A stretch of 26,754 nucleotides of DNA from a virus: positions 1 to 26,754 of IMG/VR virus record IMGVR_UViG_3300031886_000031, one strand, 5' to 3'. Position numbers and translations under genes: made by a program. Below, in pieces: positions 1 to 7,765 of this stretch (the first letter of the stretch is position 1; each line of letters begins with the position of its first letter). The notes below the pieces were generated by a model. The model saw only the letters and a program-made list of their open reading frames with translations, did not search any database and was not told where the DNA came from.

Positions 1-127
1 TTTTTAAAATCTGATTAGCAGAACCATCTGTGCCTGATAGAACATAATCTACACTAGATGTCGCGTTTTCTACTGCGAATGTTGCGCTAGCTGCTGATGT
101 TGCTAAATCTGCAATTACTTTACCCAT
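1..127 (-). CDS. Tail-fibre protein, N-terminal part (cut by window edge)
   Basis: The first 42 residues of an open frame that runs off the left edge. It begins MGKVIADLATSAAS and continues to SGTDGSANQILK. The ATG overlaps the stop of the upstream fibre gene in a TAATG junction, like its neighbours. The GTDGSANQILK segment resembles the DGTSGQVLKTDGAG segment of the fibre gene ending at 849, so I infer another member of the tail-fibre/adhesin array. The tip domain lies outside the window, so its receptor-binding type cannot be said. Confidence 0.7.
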   Translation of the reverse strand, partial: MGKVIADLATSAASATFAVENATSSVDYVLSGTDGSANQILK

Positions 128-849
128 TATTTATACTCCCACACGACTACTGTTCCGTCTGCACCAGTGCCAGAGGTATTATCTCGACCAGCACCGCCAC
201 CAGCACCATATCCTGTACCAGCAACACCTGTCGCACTATCCACAGTTATTCCTGCATTACCCATAAAAGAATCACCACCTTTCACTCCGCTGCCTCCGTA
301 AGCCCCATTACCACCAGCTATTTCTATATCTCCACCAGACGCTGCGCCTCCAGCAGAACCTGTGCCCCCAGCGGTTGTACCAGCAGCGCCACCAAAACCT
401 TTAACCTCAGCCCAACCACCTGAGCCAGATAATTCTGTAAAACTAGAATAACCACCAGCCACTCCCGGATTATTGGTTACCCCTACCGCAGTTCCACCAG
501 CACCGACTACTACTGTTGCTGTAGCGGTGTTTGAAACATCTAAGAACTTCTTAGCATAACCACCACCCGCACCACCCATACAGTTAGCTGCTGAATTCCC
601 ACTAGATCCACTACCTCCAGCTCCTTGAACTTCAACGATAATCTTAGTAATACCAGCTGGTTTTGTCCAAGGTGAACTTGTCATAACTTGAACAGAATTA
701 AATCCAGCAGCTGCACTAGCCCAACTAAGCGCTCCAGCACCGTCGTTCTGAAGAAACTCATTAGCCGATGCATTAGATGTCGGAAGCGTTAAGGCAGTTG
801 TCGATCCGCCTGTCTTTTGTAGTTGATCTACTATAAGTGTTGATGCCAT
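127..849 (-). CDS. Glycine-rich tail-fibre/adhesin protein
   Basis: 240 residues, inferred to be a virion-surface adhesin. Residues 1-46 (MASTLIVDQLQKTGG ... NDGAGALSW) form an N-terminal module shared with the next fibre gene upstream (849-1472) and probably attach to the tail. From about residue 55 the tip starts with a SSPWTKPAGITKIIVEVQGAGG segment typical of the phage glycine-rich tip domain (Pfam Gly_rich_2 type). It then runs through Gly-rich blocks (GGAGGGYAKK, GVKGGDSF, GYGAGGGAG) to the closing VVVWEYK strand. In related phage adhesins such Gly-rich segments pack as polyglycine-II helices and carry host specificity. The start overlaps the previous stop (TAATG), indicating translational coupling. 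The host receptor is unknown. Confidence 0.85.
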   Translation of the reverse strand: MASTLIVDQLQKTGGSTTALTLPTSNASANEFLQNDGAGALSWASAAAGFNSVQVMTSSPWTKPAGITKIIVEVQGAGGSGSSGNSAANCMGGAGGGYAKKFLDVSNTATATVVVGAGGTAVGVTNNPGVAGGYSSFTELSGSGGWAEVKGFGGAAGTTAGGTGSAGGAASGGDIEIAGGNGAYGGSGVKGGDSFMGNAGITVDSATGVAGTGYGAGGGAGRDNTSGTGADGTVVVWEYK

Positions 850-1472
850 TATGGTCTATCCGCCAATCTGATAAAAGTCATACAAGTTTCATTGAGAATT
901 GTATCCCCCCTCCAAGTAGTTGTGCCGCTAGATACGGCCACATCAAATCTAACTTTATGAGTTGACGTGACGGCAACATCCATAATGTAAACACAAGAAC
1001 TACTAGAATAAGTGATTGGCCCCGAAACATTAAATGCCATAGCCGATGCTGCCTCAACATAAGTTGAATCATTCGTTGTAGTCATAATGATTGACTTATT
1101 ATAGGAGTTTCGTGCTGCGGCCGAACTTACAGTATCAAACTTAATCATCCAGTATCCAGTTTCTGGAAACGTAAAAATACCGCTTGATTGTATCATTGGA
1201 TCCCCAAGAACACCAAAACCAACAGGATTATCTACCTGTTCTATTACGCCAGAACTATCACCAACCGGTGTTGCACCACCTGTAAAATCTGCTGATAATC
1301 GCCACTGACTAGCATTAGTTATACCTCCTGGAGCTATTGTCGTCCAACTCAAGTTTCCCGCGCCATCGGTTTTCAAAACTTGCCCAGATGTTCCATCAGC
1401 TGCTGGTAAAGTAAAAATAGCAGGCGATGCACCTGTAGCTTTAGAGATTTGATCTACTTTGAGTTTACTCAT
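849..1472 (-). CDS. Tail-fibre protein with C1q-like tip
   Basis: 207 residues. The first 44 (MSKLKVDQISKATGA ... TDGAGNLSW) are paralogous to the N-terminus of the Gly-rich fibre at 127-849. The rest is quite different: from about residue 55 (ASQWRLSADFTGG) it has the pattern of a C1q/TNF-like beta-sandwich tip, including SSGIFTFPETGYWMIKFD and a closing strand TCMTFIRL. I recognise the GIFTFP-TGYW pattern from other marine phage fibres. The same stalk joined to a different tip points to module swapping. Its stop overlaps the next start as TAATG and its own start overlaps the previous stop as ATGA. Role as adhesin is inferred. Confidence 0.8.
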   Translation of the reverse strand: MSKLKVDQISKATGASPAIFTLPAADGTSGQVLKTDGAGNLSWTTIAPGGITNASQWRLSADFTGGATPVGDSSGVIEQVDNPVGFGVLGDPMIQSSGIFTFPETGYWMIKFDTVSSAAARNSYNKSIIMTTTNDSTYVEAASAMAFNVSGPITYSSSSCVYIMDVAVTSTHKVRFDVAVSSGTTTWRGDTILNETCMTFIRLADRP

Positions 1473-1903
1473 ACTACACTCCAGTTACCTAATACGGTCA
1501 CAGTAGCACTCCCAGAGATTGTGATTGGTCCGGCGCTTACACCGTTATCTGTTGATGCGATACTTAGACTAGTATCGATATCGTTGAAATTCGTTCTTAT
1601 AATGGCTGCTTGATCTGTATCTGCAGCACCTAGCGTCTGATCTATTACAACGCTGTTAGCCTGGACGCCTAAGTATACCACTTCTATGTTAATTCCTGCT
1701 CCCACAGCAGTACCAAAATCTAGTGTAGTTCCAGAGATCGCATAAGCGCCATCTGCTGAGTTCTGCTTAACACCATCTAAGCAAACGATGATTCCTCCTA
1801 CACTCACAGGAGCTCTACTCATCGTGTATGAAGTGGAACCATCCGCGGTTATACTTTCACTTGGGTAGTTTCCGTAAAGTGGTCCTGATCCTATATAACT
1901 CAT
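1469..1903 (-). CDS. Small tail-fibre/appendage protein (MSYIG type)
   Basis: 144 residues starting MSYIGSGPLYGNYPSES. A strand-rich N-terminal region with a GGIIVCLDGVKQ segment, then GTTLDFGTAVGAGINIEVVYLGVQ, matches in order the N-terminus of the larger fibre at 4013-4897 (RVTINGVVQQGG ... LTLGGALVATDDLEVIGIQ). The C-terminal half (VVIDQTLGAADTDQAAIIRTNFNDIDTSL) is likely a short trimerising stalk. It has no separate tip, so it may be an adaptor or a truncated fibre. ATGA overlaps on both sides place it in the same translational chain as the other fibres. Confidence 0.75.
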   Translation of the reverse strand: MSYIGSGPLYGNYPSESITADGSTSYTMSRAPVSVGGIIVCLDGVKQNSADGAYAISGTTLDFGTAVGAGINIEVVYLGVQANSVVIDQTLGAADTDQAAIIRTNFNDIDTSLSIASTDNGVSAGPITISGSATVTVLGNWSVV

Positions 1904-2613
1904 GTTTTATACTCCGCGATAATCACAACTCCGGGCGATCCATCTCCACCACCTGTCGCTTCACCCGAGCCGGCAGAGCCACCGCCTCCATATCCTGTTG
2001 CATCGGGTCCATTACCAGCTACTTTAAGAAACCCACCTAGACCTAATTGAGAACTACCACCAGCTTTCCAAGTTGCGTGAAATCCATCTTGTCCGTTAAT
2101 GTTTATATCGCCAGTAGTTGTCACACCTCCTGCACCCCCAGCACCGCCACTTGCTGCGCCACCAGATCCACCAGTACAGGTTATAGTTGTGAATGAAATT
2201 GTTCCCGGCGCGGCAGATGACGTTCCGCCAGCAGTTCCCGCAGAACCCGATCCATATGCGCCTTTATCACCTTTCGCGCCAACCGTGATTGTTGCTGTCT
2301 GACCCGTGGTTACAGCGATTGGACCTTTTCGCGCATACGCTCCACCCGCTCCTCCAGCCCCCGTGTTTGTTGATCCTGACGCCGCAGCCCCGCCACCTCC
2401 GCCCCCAGCTTGAACCTCAATCACTATAGCGGTGACATCCGCATGTCCACTTGTGCCAGCGGTGTAAGTCCCGCCTGTGGTATAAACTACATATCCCAAC
2501 AAACCTCCGCCAGCATCAACCGCTGCCCATGTTCCATCGCCTCTTAGATAGGTCGATGCACTCGCTGTGCCCGTAGTTTCGAGGAGCGTTTTGTCTACTT
2601 TAGTTAATGCCAT
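1900..2613 (-). CDS. Glycine-rich tail-fibre/adhesin protein (MALTK type)
   Basis: 237 residues. The N-terminus MALTKVDKTLLETTG ... STYLRGDGTWAAVD is a third adaptor type, shared with the gene at 2625-3566. The tip has an ADVTAIVIEVQAGGGGGG strand, a GGAYARKGPIAVTTG segment and repeated GG/GA blocks, ending VVIIAEYKT. This is the same Gly-rich tip architecture as 127-849 on a different stalk. It overlaps the next gene by four bases (ATGA) and follows the upstream fibre by 11 bases. Antisense frames over this segment are long only because of the GGN codon bias. Confidence 0.83.
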   Translation of the reverse strand: MALTKVDKTLLETTGTASASTYLRGDGTWAAVDAGGGLLGYVVYTTGGTYTAGTSGHADVTAIVIEVQAGGGGGGAAASGSTNTGAGGAGGAYARKGPIAVTTGQTATITVGAKGDKGAYGSGSAGTAGGTSSAAPGTISFTTITCTGGSGGAASGGAGGAGGVTTTGDININGQDGFHATWKAGGSSQLGLGGFLKVAGNGPDATGYGGGGSAGSGEATGGGDGSPGVVIIAEYKT

Positions 2614-2624
2614 TATTTATATCC

Positions 2625-3566
2625 CTAAGCCGTATAAGATCCACTAGCGTTAAAAATAAGCACCGTATCTGAACCATCAGTGCTAACAGTTGGAGAACCC
2701 GTTGTCGTTCCTGTGTAATTAGACGTAGCTAATCTTAAGATAACCACACCAGTGCCTCCGTTTCCCCCATTAACTCCTCCTCCAGAGTAACCGCCACCGC
2801 CGCCGCCACCGCCTGTATTAACAGTACCAGCGATTGGAACACCACTTGTCCCAGAACCACCTCCTGCACCACCTCCACCTGATCCTCCAGCGCCAGGGGA
2901 ACCAGTATCATCTCCACCACCCCCTCCACCGCCTCTTGTAACAGAAGCGCCTGTTATGGAAGATGCTAAACCATTACCGCCTGCTCCACCAGTGCCGCCT
3001 CCTGCTGTGCCCACTGCGGAAGCTCCTCCCCCGCCTCCACCATCAGTGCCACTACCGCTTGGTGCGCCGCCACCTGCATAACCTTGTGATGTAGTTCCCG
3101 CACCACCAGTTGGAGAATTTGCATCTCTAGAATCTCCCCCTCCAGAACCACCAACTTGACCATCTACTGCACTGGGCTTGCTACCCCCTCCTCCACCACC
3201 CACAGATGTTATACTAACACCTGATCCTATAATGGAAGAGGATCCACCATCGGCACCCGTTGCGCCAGTTGACGTAGACCCACCACCATAACCACCTACT
3301 GTTACAGTATAAGTACTACCAGCTGAAAATGTAGCACCTCCTTCGTTTCCTGCGCCGCCACCAGATGATTCCGAAGCATAACCATTACGATAACCGCCGG
3401 CTCCACCTCCACCACCCTCGTGACCACCTCCGCCTCCGCCTGCTACAACTAAATATCCTGTGGCGATATTTATCGCTTTCCATGCCATATCACCACGTAA
3501 AAAAGTGGTTGAATCAGATACGCCAGTCGTGGCTAAGTTTGATGCTTCAATTTTAGTTAGTGCCAA
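2625..3566 (-). CDS. Very glycine-rich tail-fibre protein, TTG start
   Basis: 313 residues. N-terminus MALTKIEASNLATTG ... TTFLRGDMAWKAIN is paralogous to the fibre at 1900-2613. From residue about 37 (TGYLVVAGGGGGG) it becomes an extended Gly-rich tip with more than ten runs of three or more Gly, then a C-terminal tail (TGVVILRLATSNYTG) that could be a further beta domain. The start is a TTG at 3564-3566: an AGAGGA ribosome-binding site lies seven bases upstream and no ATG is present at the paralogous position. The 5' end overlaps the small membrane-protein frame at 3553-3717 by 14 bases. Confidence 0.83.
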   Translation of the reverse strand: MALTKIEASNLATTGVSDSTTFLRGDMAWKAINIATGYLVVAGGGGGGHEGGGGGAGGYRNGYASESSGGGAGNEGGATFSAGSTYTVTVGGYGGGSTSTGATGADGGSSSIIGSGVSITSVGGGGGGSKPSAVDGQVGGSGGGDSRDANSPTGGAGTTSQGYAGGGAPSGSGTDGGGGGGASAVGTAGGGTGGAGGNGLASSITGASVTRGGGGGGGDDTGSPGAGGSGGGGAGGGSGTSGVPIAGTVNTGGGGGGGGYSGGGVNGGNGGTGVVILRLATSNYTGTTTGSPTVSTDGSDTVLIFNASGSYTA

Positions 3567-3717
3567 AGTACGATCCTCTAAATTGTTCTGCTATGTATGC
3601 CTTAGCCTCTGTGAGGCAGTTAGGCAGCATCTCGTTCGGTGCTATCGTCATCCACAGCACCAGAAACGGTATTAAAAACCAATGCGCTATTCGCGCGATC
3701 CCAACGATAAAACTCAC
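3553..3717 (-). CDS. Small single-pass membrane protein, GTG start
   Basis: 54 residues, filling what would otherwise be a gap between the fibre gene and the YPSI protein. GTG start at 3715-3717 overlaps the upstream stop in a GTGA junction, the coupling style of this block. The protein begins (M)SFIVGIARIAH and has one strong hydrophobic segment through WFLIPFLVLWMTIAP (about residues 4-27), followed by a soluble tail NEMLPNCLTEAKAYIAEQFRGSYF. No Shine-Dalgarno site is visible, so translation would rely on coupling. I do not recognise the family. A small membrane protein among tail genes could be a lysis protein (holin-like) or a tail membrane factor; this is inference only. Confidence 0.6.
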   Translation of the reverse strand: MSFIVGIARIAHWFLIPFLVLWMTIAPNEMLPNCLTEAKAYIAEQFRGSYFGTN

Positions 3718-4016
3718 TTGGGATATTTAAGTTTGACAGCCTGTCGCTTCGCCTCTAGTTTAGTAACTGCTGCCATTCTTTCTTCTACAACTCCCTCCCA
3801 AAGAGCTACTATCAGTTCATCTATTGATGGGTATTCTGCTTCTCTCTTACGAGCATGATCGTTGTCGTATGCGTCTTTTACTTCTTTCTGTTTAGCGGTA
3901 ATTTGTTCTAGCGTAATAGAATTAGGATTTCCGTCATGCCATGTAATATCTTCACCAATAACTGAAACCTGTGCGGTTGGGTCTAAAGTGAGAATTGCTT
4001 TTAATGTATCAATCAT
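3714..4016 (-). CDS. Conserved small tail-module protein (YPSI...KYPK type)
   Basis: 100 residues. The pattern ITWHDGNPNSITLEQI, an alpha-helical middle, EYPSIDELIVALWEG and the terminal KLKYPK is one I recognise from hypothetical proteins next to tail-fibre genes in many marine phages, loosely like XkdW-type proteins. The C-terminal half is rich in Lys/Arg/Glu and probably helical (VEERMAAVTKLEAKRQAVKLK). Its function is not established; tail-fibre assembly or a small tail structural role is the usual guess. It overlaps both neighbours by four bases (ATGA with the fibre upstream, GTGA with the small membrane protein downstream). Confidence 0.75.
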   Translation of the reverse strand: MIDTLKAILTLDPTAQVSVIGEDITWHDGNPNSITLEQITAKQKEVKDAYDNDHARKREAEYPSIDELIVALWEGVVEERMAAVTKLEAKRQAVKLKYPK

Positions 4017-4897
4017 GAGCTTAACTCCATTACCGTAAACACAACCCTGGATGATGCTAGATTGAAATAGGCACCATTAGCATTCGCCTTAAAGAAAACA
4101 GCATACGTTTGGGCGCTTACACTTGCTGGAGAATGAATCATCATTGCGCTGTTAGTAAAGAAGTTATTTGGAACCATCGTAATATGGTATCGATCGTTTT
4201 CTTGAATCATACTGTATGGTCCAGTGGCAGCAACTTCAGACCCACCAACATAAAATGTAGTCCATACCTCCCCAGCCGCATAATCACTATAAGTAGTACC
4301 ACCAGCAAGGGTTAATATGAATCTACTTGACGTTGATGCTGGTGCATCGGTAGTGATTGTAAGACCCGTTGTAACGTATGATGTGCTGGACGTGCTGATT
4401 GTTGAATTTGAAGAAGTTTCTTTGACTTGCAAAACCATTCCACCAGCGGCAGCCGCCTGGAAAGTTGGTGCAGCACCAGCGCCATTAGAAGTCAATACAT
4501 GAGTGGCTGATCCCGTCGCAACGTGAGCTGGATCACCGCTGGCATCATAAGTAATCAGATTGCCATCTGTACCGCCAGCCATCTTAGCTAGGGTTACAGA
4601 ATCATCAGCAAGTTTAGCTGTAGTAACAGAATTATCTATTGGGGTAATAACATTCCCAACGCTTTGTATACCAATCACTTCTAGGTCATCTGTGGCTACT
4701 AATGCACCGCCTAGCGTCAGATTAGAACCAGAGAGACTGAAAGAACCACCTTGCTGAACTACGCCGTTAATCGTAACGCGTAGACTCTGCTCACTGGGTG
4801 GAACCCAGCCAATATCTACTGTAGTTAGTGTTGAAGAGGTTAGTGAATAATGCTTAATGTTAGCATCGTTCATATCTACCTTGCCTAAATATGACAT
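4013..4897 (-). CDS. Tail-fibre protein (MSYLG type) with beta-rich tip
   Basis: 294 residues. Residues 1-80 (MSYLGKVDMNDANIKHY ... EVIGIQSVGNV) form an N-terminal beta domain paralogous to 1469-1903. A repetitive stalk follows (DNSVTTAKLADDSVTLAKMAGG, then DGNLITYDASGDPAHV and LTSNGAGAAPTFQ), which is a hallmark of phage trimeric fibres. The tip from about residue 155 (MVLQVKETSSNSTIS) to the closing VVFTVMELSS is a Ser/Thr-rich beta domain of the kind placed on marine phage fibres. It is coupled to 4897-5223 (TAATG) and 3714-4016 (ATGA). Receptor unknown. Confidence 0.85.
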   Translation of the reverse strand: MSYLGKVDMNDANIKHYSLTSSTLTTVDIGWVPPSEQSLRVTINGVVQQGGSFSLSGSNLTLGGALVATDDLEVIGIQSVGNVITPIDNSVTTAKLADDSVTLAKMAGGTDGNLITYDASGDPAHVATGSATHVLTSNGAGAAPTFQAAAAGGMVLQVKETSSNSTISTSSTSYVTTGLTITTDAPASTSSRFILTLAGGTTYSDYAAGEVWTTFYVGGSEVAATGPYSMIQENDRYHITMVPNNFFTNSAMMIHSPASVSAQTYAVFFKANANGAYFNLASSRVVFTVMELSS

Positions 4898-5223
4898 TAT
4901 GTAATCTCTAGTATGCCCAGTACTGTTTCTAACGTACTATTCGCACTTGCTGTCATATGAATCTCATCACCAGTCATTAGATCTATTGGTTTATCTATAA
5001 CCAATGAAGAACCAGCTGGGATAGGAACATTCTTAGCTATGTGATAATAGGTCGCACCATTCTGCACAGTAGCCTTGATTCCAACATCAGCGCTATTCGT
5101 GGCATGAATATTAGAGATTATACAAGAATGTATAATGGCTTGCGTAGAAGCAGCAACAGGACCATATATGTCTGCGCCGCCAGTTGTCAACGCCGCACCC
5201 TTGTTAATAAAAGTATTTGCCAT
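4897..5223 (-). CDS. Small virion/tail beta-domain protein
   Basis: 108 residues, MANTFINKGAALTTGG to LETVLGILEIT. Alternating strands (AIIHSCIISNIHATN, ATVQNGATYYHIAKNVPIPAG, SSLVIDKPIDLMTGDEIHMTA) resemble the one-domain beta proteins found beside tail-fibre genes in many marine phages. They are usually annotated as virion structural or left hypothetical. Its ribosome-binding site GGAGGG lies within the last two codons of the upstream fibre gene, four bases from the ATG, and its stop overlaps the next start (TAATG). Expression is thus tied to the fibre genes. Exact position in the virion unknown. Confidence 0.75.
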   Translation of the reverse strand: MANTFINKGAALTTGGADIYGPVAASTQAIIHSCIISNIHATNSADVGIKATVQNGATYYHIAKNVPIPAGSSLVIDKPIDLMTGDEIHMTASANSTLETVLGILEIT

Positions 5224-5224
5224 A

Positions 5225-6622
5225 TTACCCTCCTAGAGCTATGGCCATGGCTACGGCCGTTCCTGCTGGGTCACCACCACCACCTGGCGCTGCCCAACCT
5301 ACTGTGTCCGAACTCGATGTATATGTTAATACATGACCATCTGTGACACCAGATGAAACACTTAGCGTATCAGCCGCATTAGCTACCAATACAGATCCTT
5401 TAGCTATTGTAGTGACCCCTGTCCCCCCACCACCTACAGCCAAAGTGCTAGCTAAGGCAGTAGCAAGAGATGCGGTACCGGTTACATTGCCAGTTAATGG
5501 CCCAGCAAAAGCAGTTGCTGTTATTGTACCTCCAGCACTTAGTGTGGCGGTTGAGTTTTGTATTGTTTTACCGCCCGTACCATCAAACGTTGCTATTGCA
5601 TCGTCTGTAGAACTTCCTGGACCACTAACATCACCAATTCCTGATCCAGAAACTGCCGCCCACGAAGCGCCACCGGATCCATCCTCCTTTAGGTATTTTG
5701 TTCCACCAGTCTCTCCGGTAGACTTTACTTCAGTTCCTTCTAAATCTATATATGCACCATCAATAGCCGTACCAGTCCAAGAACCAGCTGTAACAGCACC
5801 AACATCAGTGATAACAAAATTAGAGCCAGTATCTTGAATTAACTTGCCTGTAAGTGTATCGAAACGAGCAACAGAGTTATTTATAGAGCTAGCAGGTCCT
5901 ACAACATCACCGCCTGTACCTGAACCGGTAGATGCAGCTGTTAGTCGTCCCTGTTGATCTACAGTGATGCTAGCGAGTGTATACGAACCAGGAGTTACTG
6001 CTGTGTCAGCGATATAACCTGCTGCTATATCTGTACCTTGCCATACACCTGTTCCAATTGTTCCTACAGTAACTAAGTTAGCAGCAGTTGTAATAGCTGC
6101 TTGTGTTCCACTAGTTACCGTTGCCGCTGTGGTTGCTGTATCTGCGTTACCAGTTAATGCACCAACAAAATCTGTAGACGTAACCGAAGTCAAACCCGTA
6201 ATGGTTGTATCAAGATTTAATGTTACCGTGCCACTAGTACCACCGCCGTTTAAGTTAGTACCGGCTGTAACACCTTCTATATCACCGGTTGAAACAACAT
6301 CAGATATCAATGCTTTTTTCGTAGAATTATCTGTTATATCTTGGATTATAATGTAATCAGATGTTACCGCGGTAACTGTAGCTAAATTGCTAGCATCTAC
6401 AGATAATTCATATTCTGGGTTGGCCGCTGCATAAGCTGAAGAGGTCTGTGCTAAACCACTATTCGAACTTGTTTTTATACCGCTTAATATAAAATCACGA
6501 ACAACAGAGGCTTGCACTTTCTCATCAGTTAATGGTGCTTCCTTTGTTAGGTACAGAAAATCATTATATGAAAGGTTCGATGTAGATCGAGCCGTCATAT
6601 TGATTACTTTTAAAGTCGGCAT
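5225..6622 (-). CDS. Long tail-fibre protein
   Basis: 465 residues, the longest fibre in view. An N-terminal domain (MPTLKVINMTARSTSNLSYN ... VRDFILSGIK, about residues 1-50) is unlike the others and probably docks to the tail. The rest is a repetitive stalk: FVGALTGNADTATTAATV and FAGPLTGNVTGTASLATAL are internal near-repeats, as are the VVGPASSINNSVARFD and VSGPGSSTDDAIATFD segments and the following K-IQ-T motifs. The C-terminus is short and Gly-rich (GGGGDPAGTAVAMAIALGG) with no folded tip. It may therefore be the central shaft to which the small proteins downstream attach; this is inference. A one-base gap separates it from the next gene. Confidence 0.85.
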   Translation of the reverse strand: MPTLKVINMTARSTSNLSYNDFLYLTKEAPLTDEKVQASVVRDFILSGIKTSSNSGLAQTSSAYAAANPEYELSVDASNLATVTAVTSDYIIIQDITDNSTKKALISDVVSTGDIEGVTAGTNLNGGGTSGTVTLNLDTTITGLTSVTSTDFVGALTGNADTATTAATVTSGTQAAITTAANLVTVGTIGTGVWQGTDIAAGYIADTAVTPGSYTLASITVDQQGRLTAASTGSGTGGDVVGPASSINNSVARFDTLTGKLIQDTGSNFVITDVGAVTAGSWTGTAIDGAYIDLEGTEVKSTGETGGTKYLKEDGSGGASWAAVSGSGIGDVSGPGSSTDDAIATFDGTGGKTIQNSTATLSAGGTITATAFAGPLTGNVTGTASLATALASTLAVGGGGTGVTTIAKGSVLVANAADTLSVSSGVTDGHVLTYTSSSDTVGWAAPGGGGDPAGTAVAMAIALGG

Positions 6623-6631
6623 ATAAAGTTC

Positions 6632-7420
6632 CTACGTAGATGTAGCTGATGTGATATATGTATCTGTGCCTACAGCTGGCGTTATAAACGTGCTAGACGA
6701 AATAATATTATTGATTTGTCTAGTGACGCTAGAACTAAGTTCTTGCTGATCTGTAGATACGGAAAGTACGAAACTAGATGTACGTTTGAATCTACGATGA
6801 CGCTGCGTTAGTGCTGCTCTTATACGACCTAGCAATGATTCCAATTGCCCAGCGTATATCTCGTAATCAGGTTGTCTATAATGCGCTTTCATGGTTGTAA
6901 TACCATGAAGCAATATTAATTGAGGCTCTATCGATGTTAAATCGATATCCTCTGCAAAAGGTTTTAAACCAGAATTATACTCTAGTCTAATGTTATCTTC
7001 AGATGTATCAGGAGCTGGCCATAACTCTAGCTTCGGTACACCACCATCCTCTAAAACATCCCAACGTTCTGGAAGTTGTGTGTTTATGGATTCAAAGTTA
7101 TGCTCTGCTGTAGAGATACCTGGTGGGATAGCAATGTAATTCTCATCGCCAGCGCGCTTAACAGATACAACTAATGGTTTGCGTAAATTGCAATCACTAG
7201 GAACATTATATGTTGTTTGATTAGCAACTGTGGTACCTGGAATGGTATCATTTATTTTGTTGGTTAATACGTCGCCAAACTCATAAAATAACTGTTCTTG
7301 TCCGCTTCTTAAAGCAGAGTTAAGCAGATCCCTTTGGAGTATAGCACCACTACCAGAGGCGCTAAATCCTAGTCTCTGAGCTAGCTCTGTTCTTAGACTT
7401 AGCAGTGTTCTCGCTGCCAT
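6632..7420 (-). CDS. Head-tail adaptor (connector) protein
   Basis: 262 residues. The N-terminal helical pattern LRTELAQRLGFSASG ... LQRDLLNSALRSGQEQLFYEFG, the YNVPSDCNLRKPLVVSV strand region and LPERWDVLEDGGVPKLELWPAPD match the phage adaptor/tail-tube-A-like proteins of podoviruses such as SU10, which form the ring under the portal. A helical hairpin follows (LLHGITTMKAHYRQPDYEIYAGQLESLLGRIRAALTQRHRRFKR). The last 50 residues are Ser/Thr-rich and may be an extension contacting tail parts. Its ribosome-binding site AAGGAG lies ten bases before the ATG, inside the end of the preceding gene, with which it overlaps by 59 bases. Position after the capsid gene fits. Confidence 0.75.
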   Translation of the reverse strand: MAARTLLSLRTELAQRLGFSASGSGAILQRDLLNSALRSGQEQLFYEFGDVLTNKINDTIPGTTVANQTTYNVPSDCNLRKPLVVSVKRAGDENYIAIPPGISTAEHNFESINTQLPERWDVLEDGGVPKLELWPAPDTSEDNIRLEYNSGLKPFAEDIDLTSIEPQLILLHGITTMKAHYRQPDYEIYAGQLESLLGRIRAALTQRHRRFKRTSSFVLSVSTDQQELSSSVTRQINNIISSSTFITPAVGTDTYITSATST

Positions 7421-7709
7421 CTATTTTCTTCTCCTTTTCTATAACACGATTTATAGCGACTTCGATACCATCTATGTAGCTTGCACCAAATACTTCCTTC
7501 AACTTATCAATTCCATGAGCATCTTCCAACCTGCTTACCTCTGATTCGATACTATCTATTTCGTGTCTTTCGTCAGACTTACCTACTATATCAAGATTTT
7601 CTTGACCCCAACCAGATAACCATATAGGGAATTCATGTGCTGGTAAGATCTTATTAACAGCAGAAAATTGATCTTTTTTTACAAGAATTTTTAAAATCGG
7701 TACATTCAT
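7362..7709 (-). CDS. Small head-tail region protein, unknown
   Basis: 115 residues between the major capsid and adaptor genes. It begins MNVPILKILVKKDQFSAVNKILPAHEFPIW and is predicted mixed N-terminally, then helical and charged (SIESEVSRLEDAHGIDKLKEVFGASY). The last 25 residues are Lys/Ser/Asn-rich and look disordered. They are encoded in the 59-base overlap with the adaptor gene, so the tail may simply be tolerated read-out over the adaptor start. I do not recognise the family, although similar small frames sit in this position in other marine phages. A head-completion role is a position-based guess. Confidence 0.65.
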   Translation of the reverse strand: MNVPILKILVKKDQFSAVNKILPAHEFPIWLSGWGQENLDIVGKSDERHEIDSIESEVSRLEDAHGIDKLKEVFGASYIDGIEVAINRVIEKEKKIDGSENTAKSKNRASSETRI

Positions 7710-7732
7710 GTTTCTCTCCCTTGAAGAATCGA

Positions 7733-7750
7733 GGGGGGCCGAAGCCCCCC
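7733..7750 (-). terminator. UUCG-capped GC hairpin after the capsid gene
   Basis: In the minus-strand transcript a seven-base stem GGGGGGC/GCCCCCC is closed by a UUCG tetraloop 16 bases after the capsid stop codon. The bases that follow (TCGATTCTTC) are only mildly U-rich. It could therefore be a partial terminator, or a 3' stabilising hairpin that raises capsid mRNA over the downstream tail mRNA. Confidence 0.65.
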
Positions 7751-7765
7751 AAGACTCAGATTTTA

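Noticed and set aside
2099-2302. Plus-strand frame with poly-Pro composition
   Set aside because: Mirror of Gly codons in the adhesin gene (GGN reads as NCC); no start signal.
5343-5837. Long plus-strand frame (164 codons) opposite the long tail fibre
   Set aside because: Pro/Ala/Val-rich antisense of a repetitive Gly/Thr/Ala-coding sequence; no ribosome-binding site, opposite to the transcription of the whole block.
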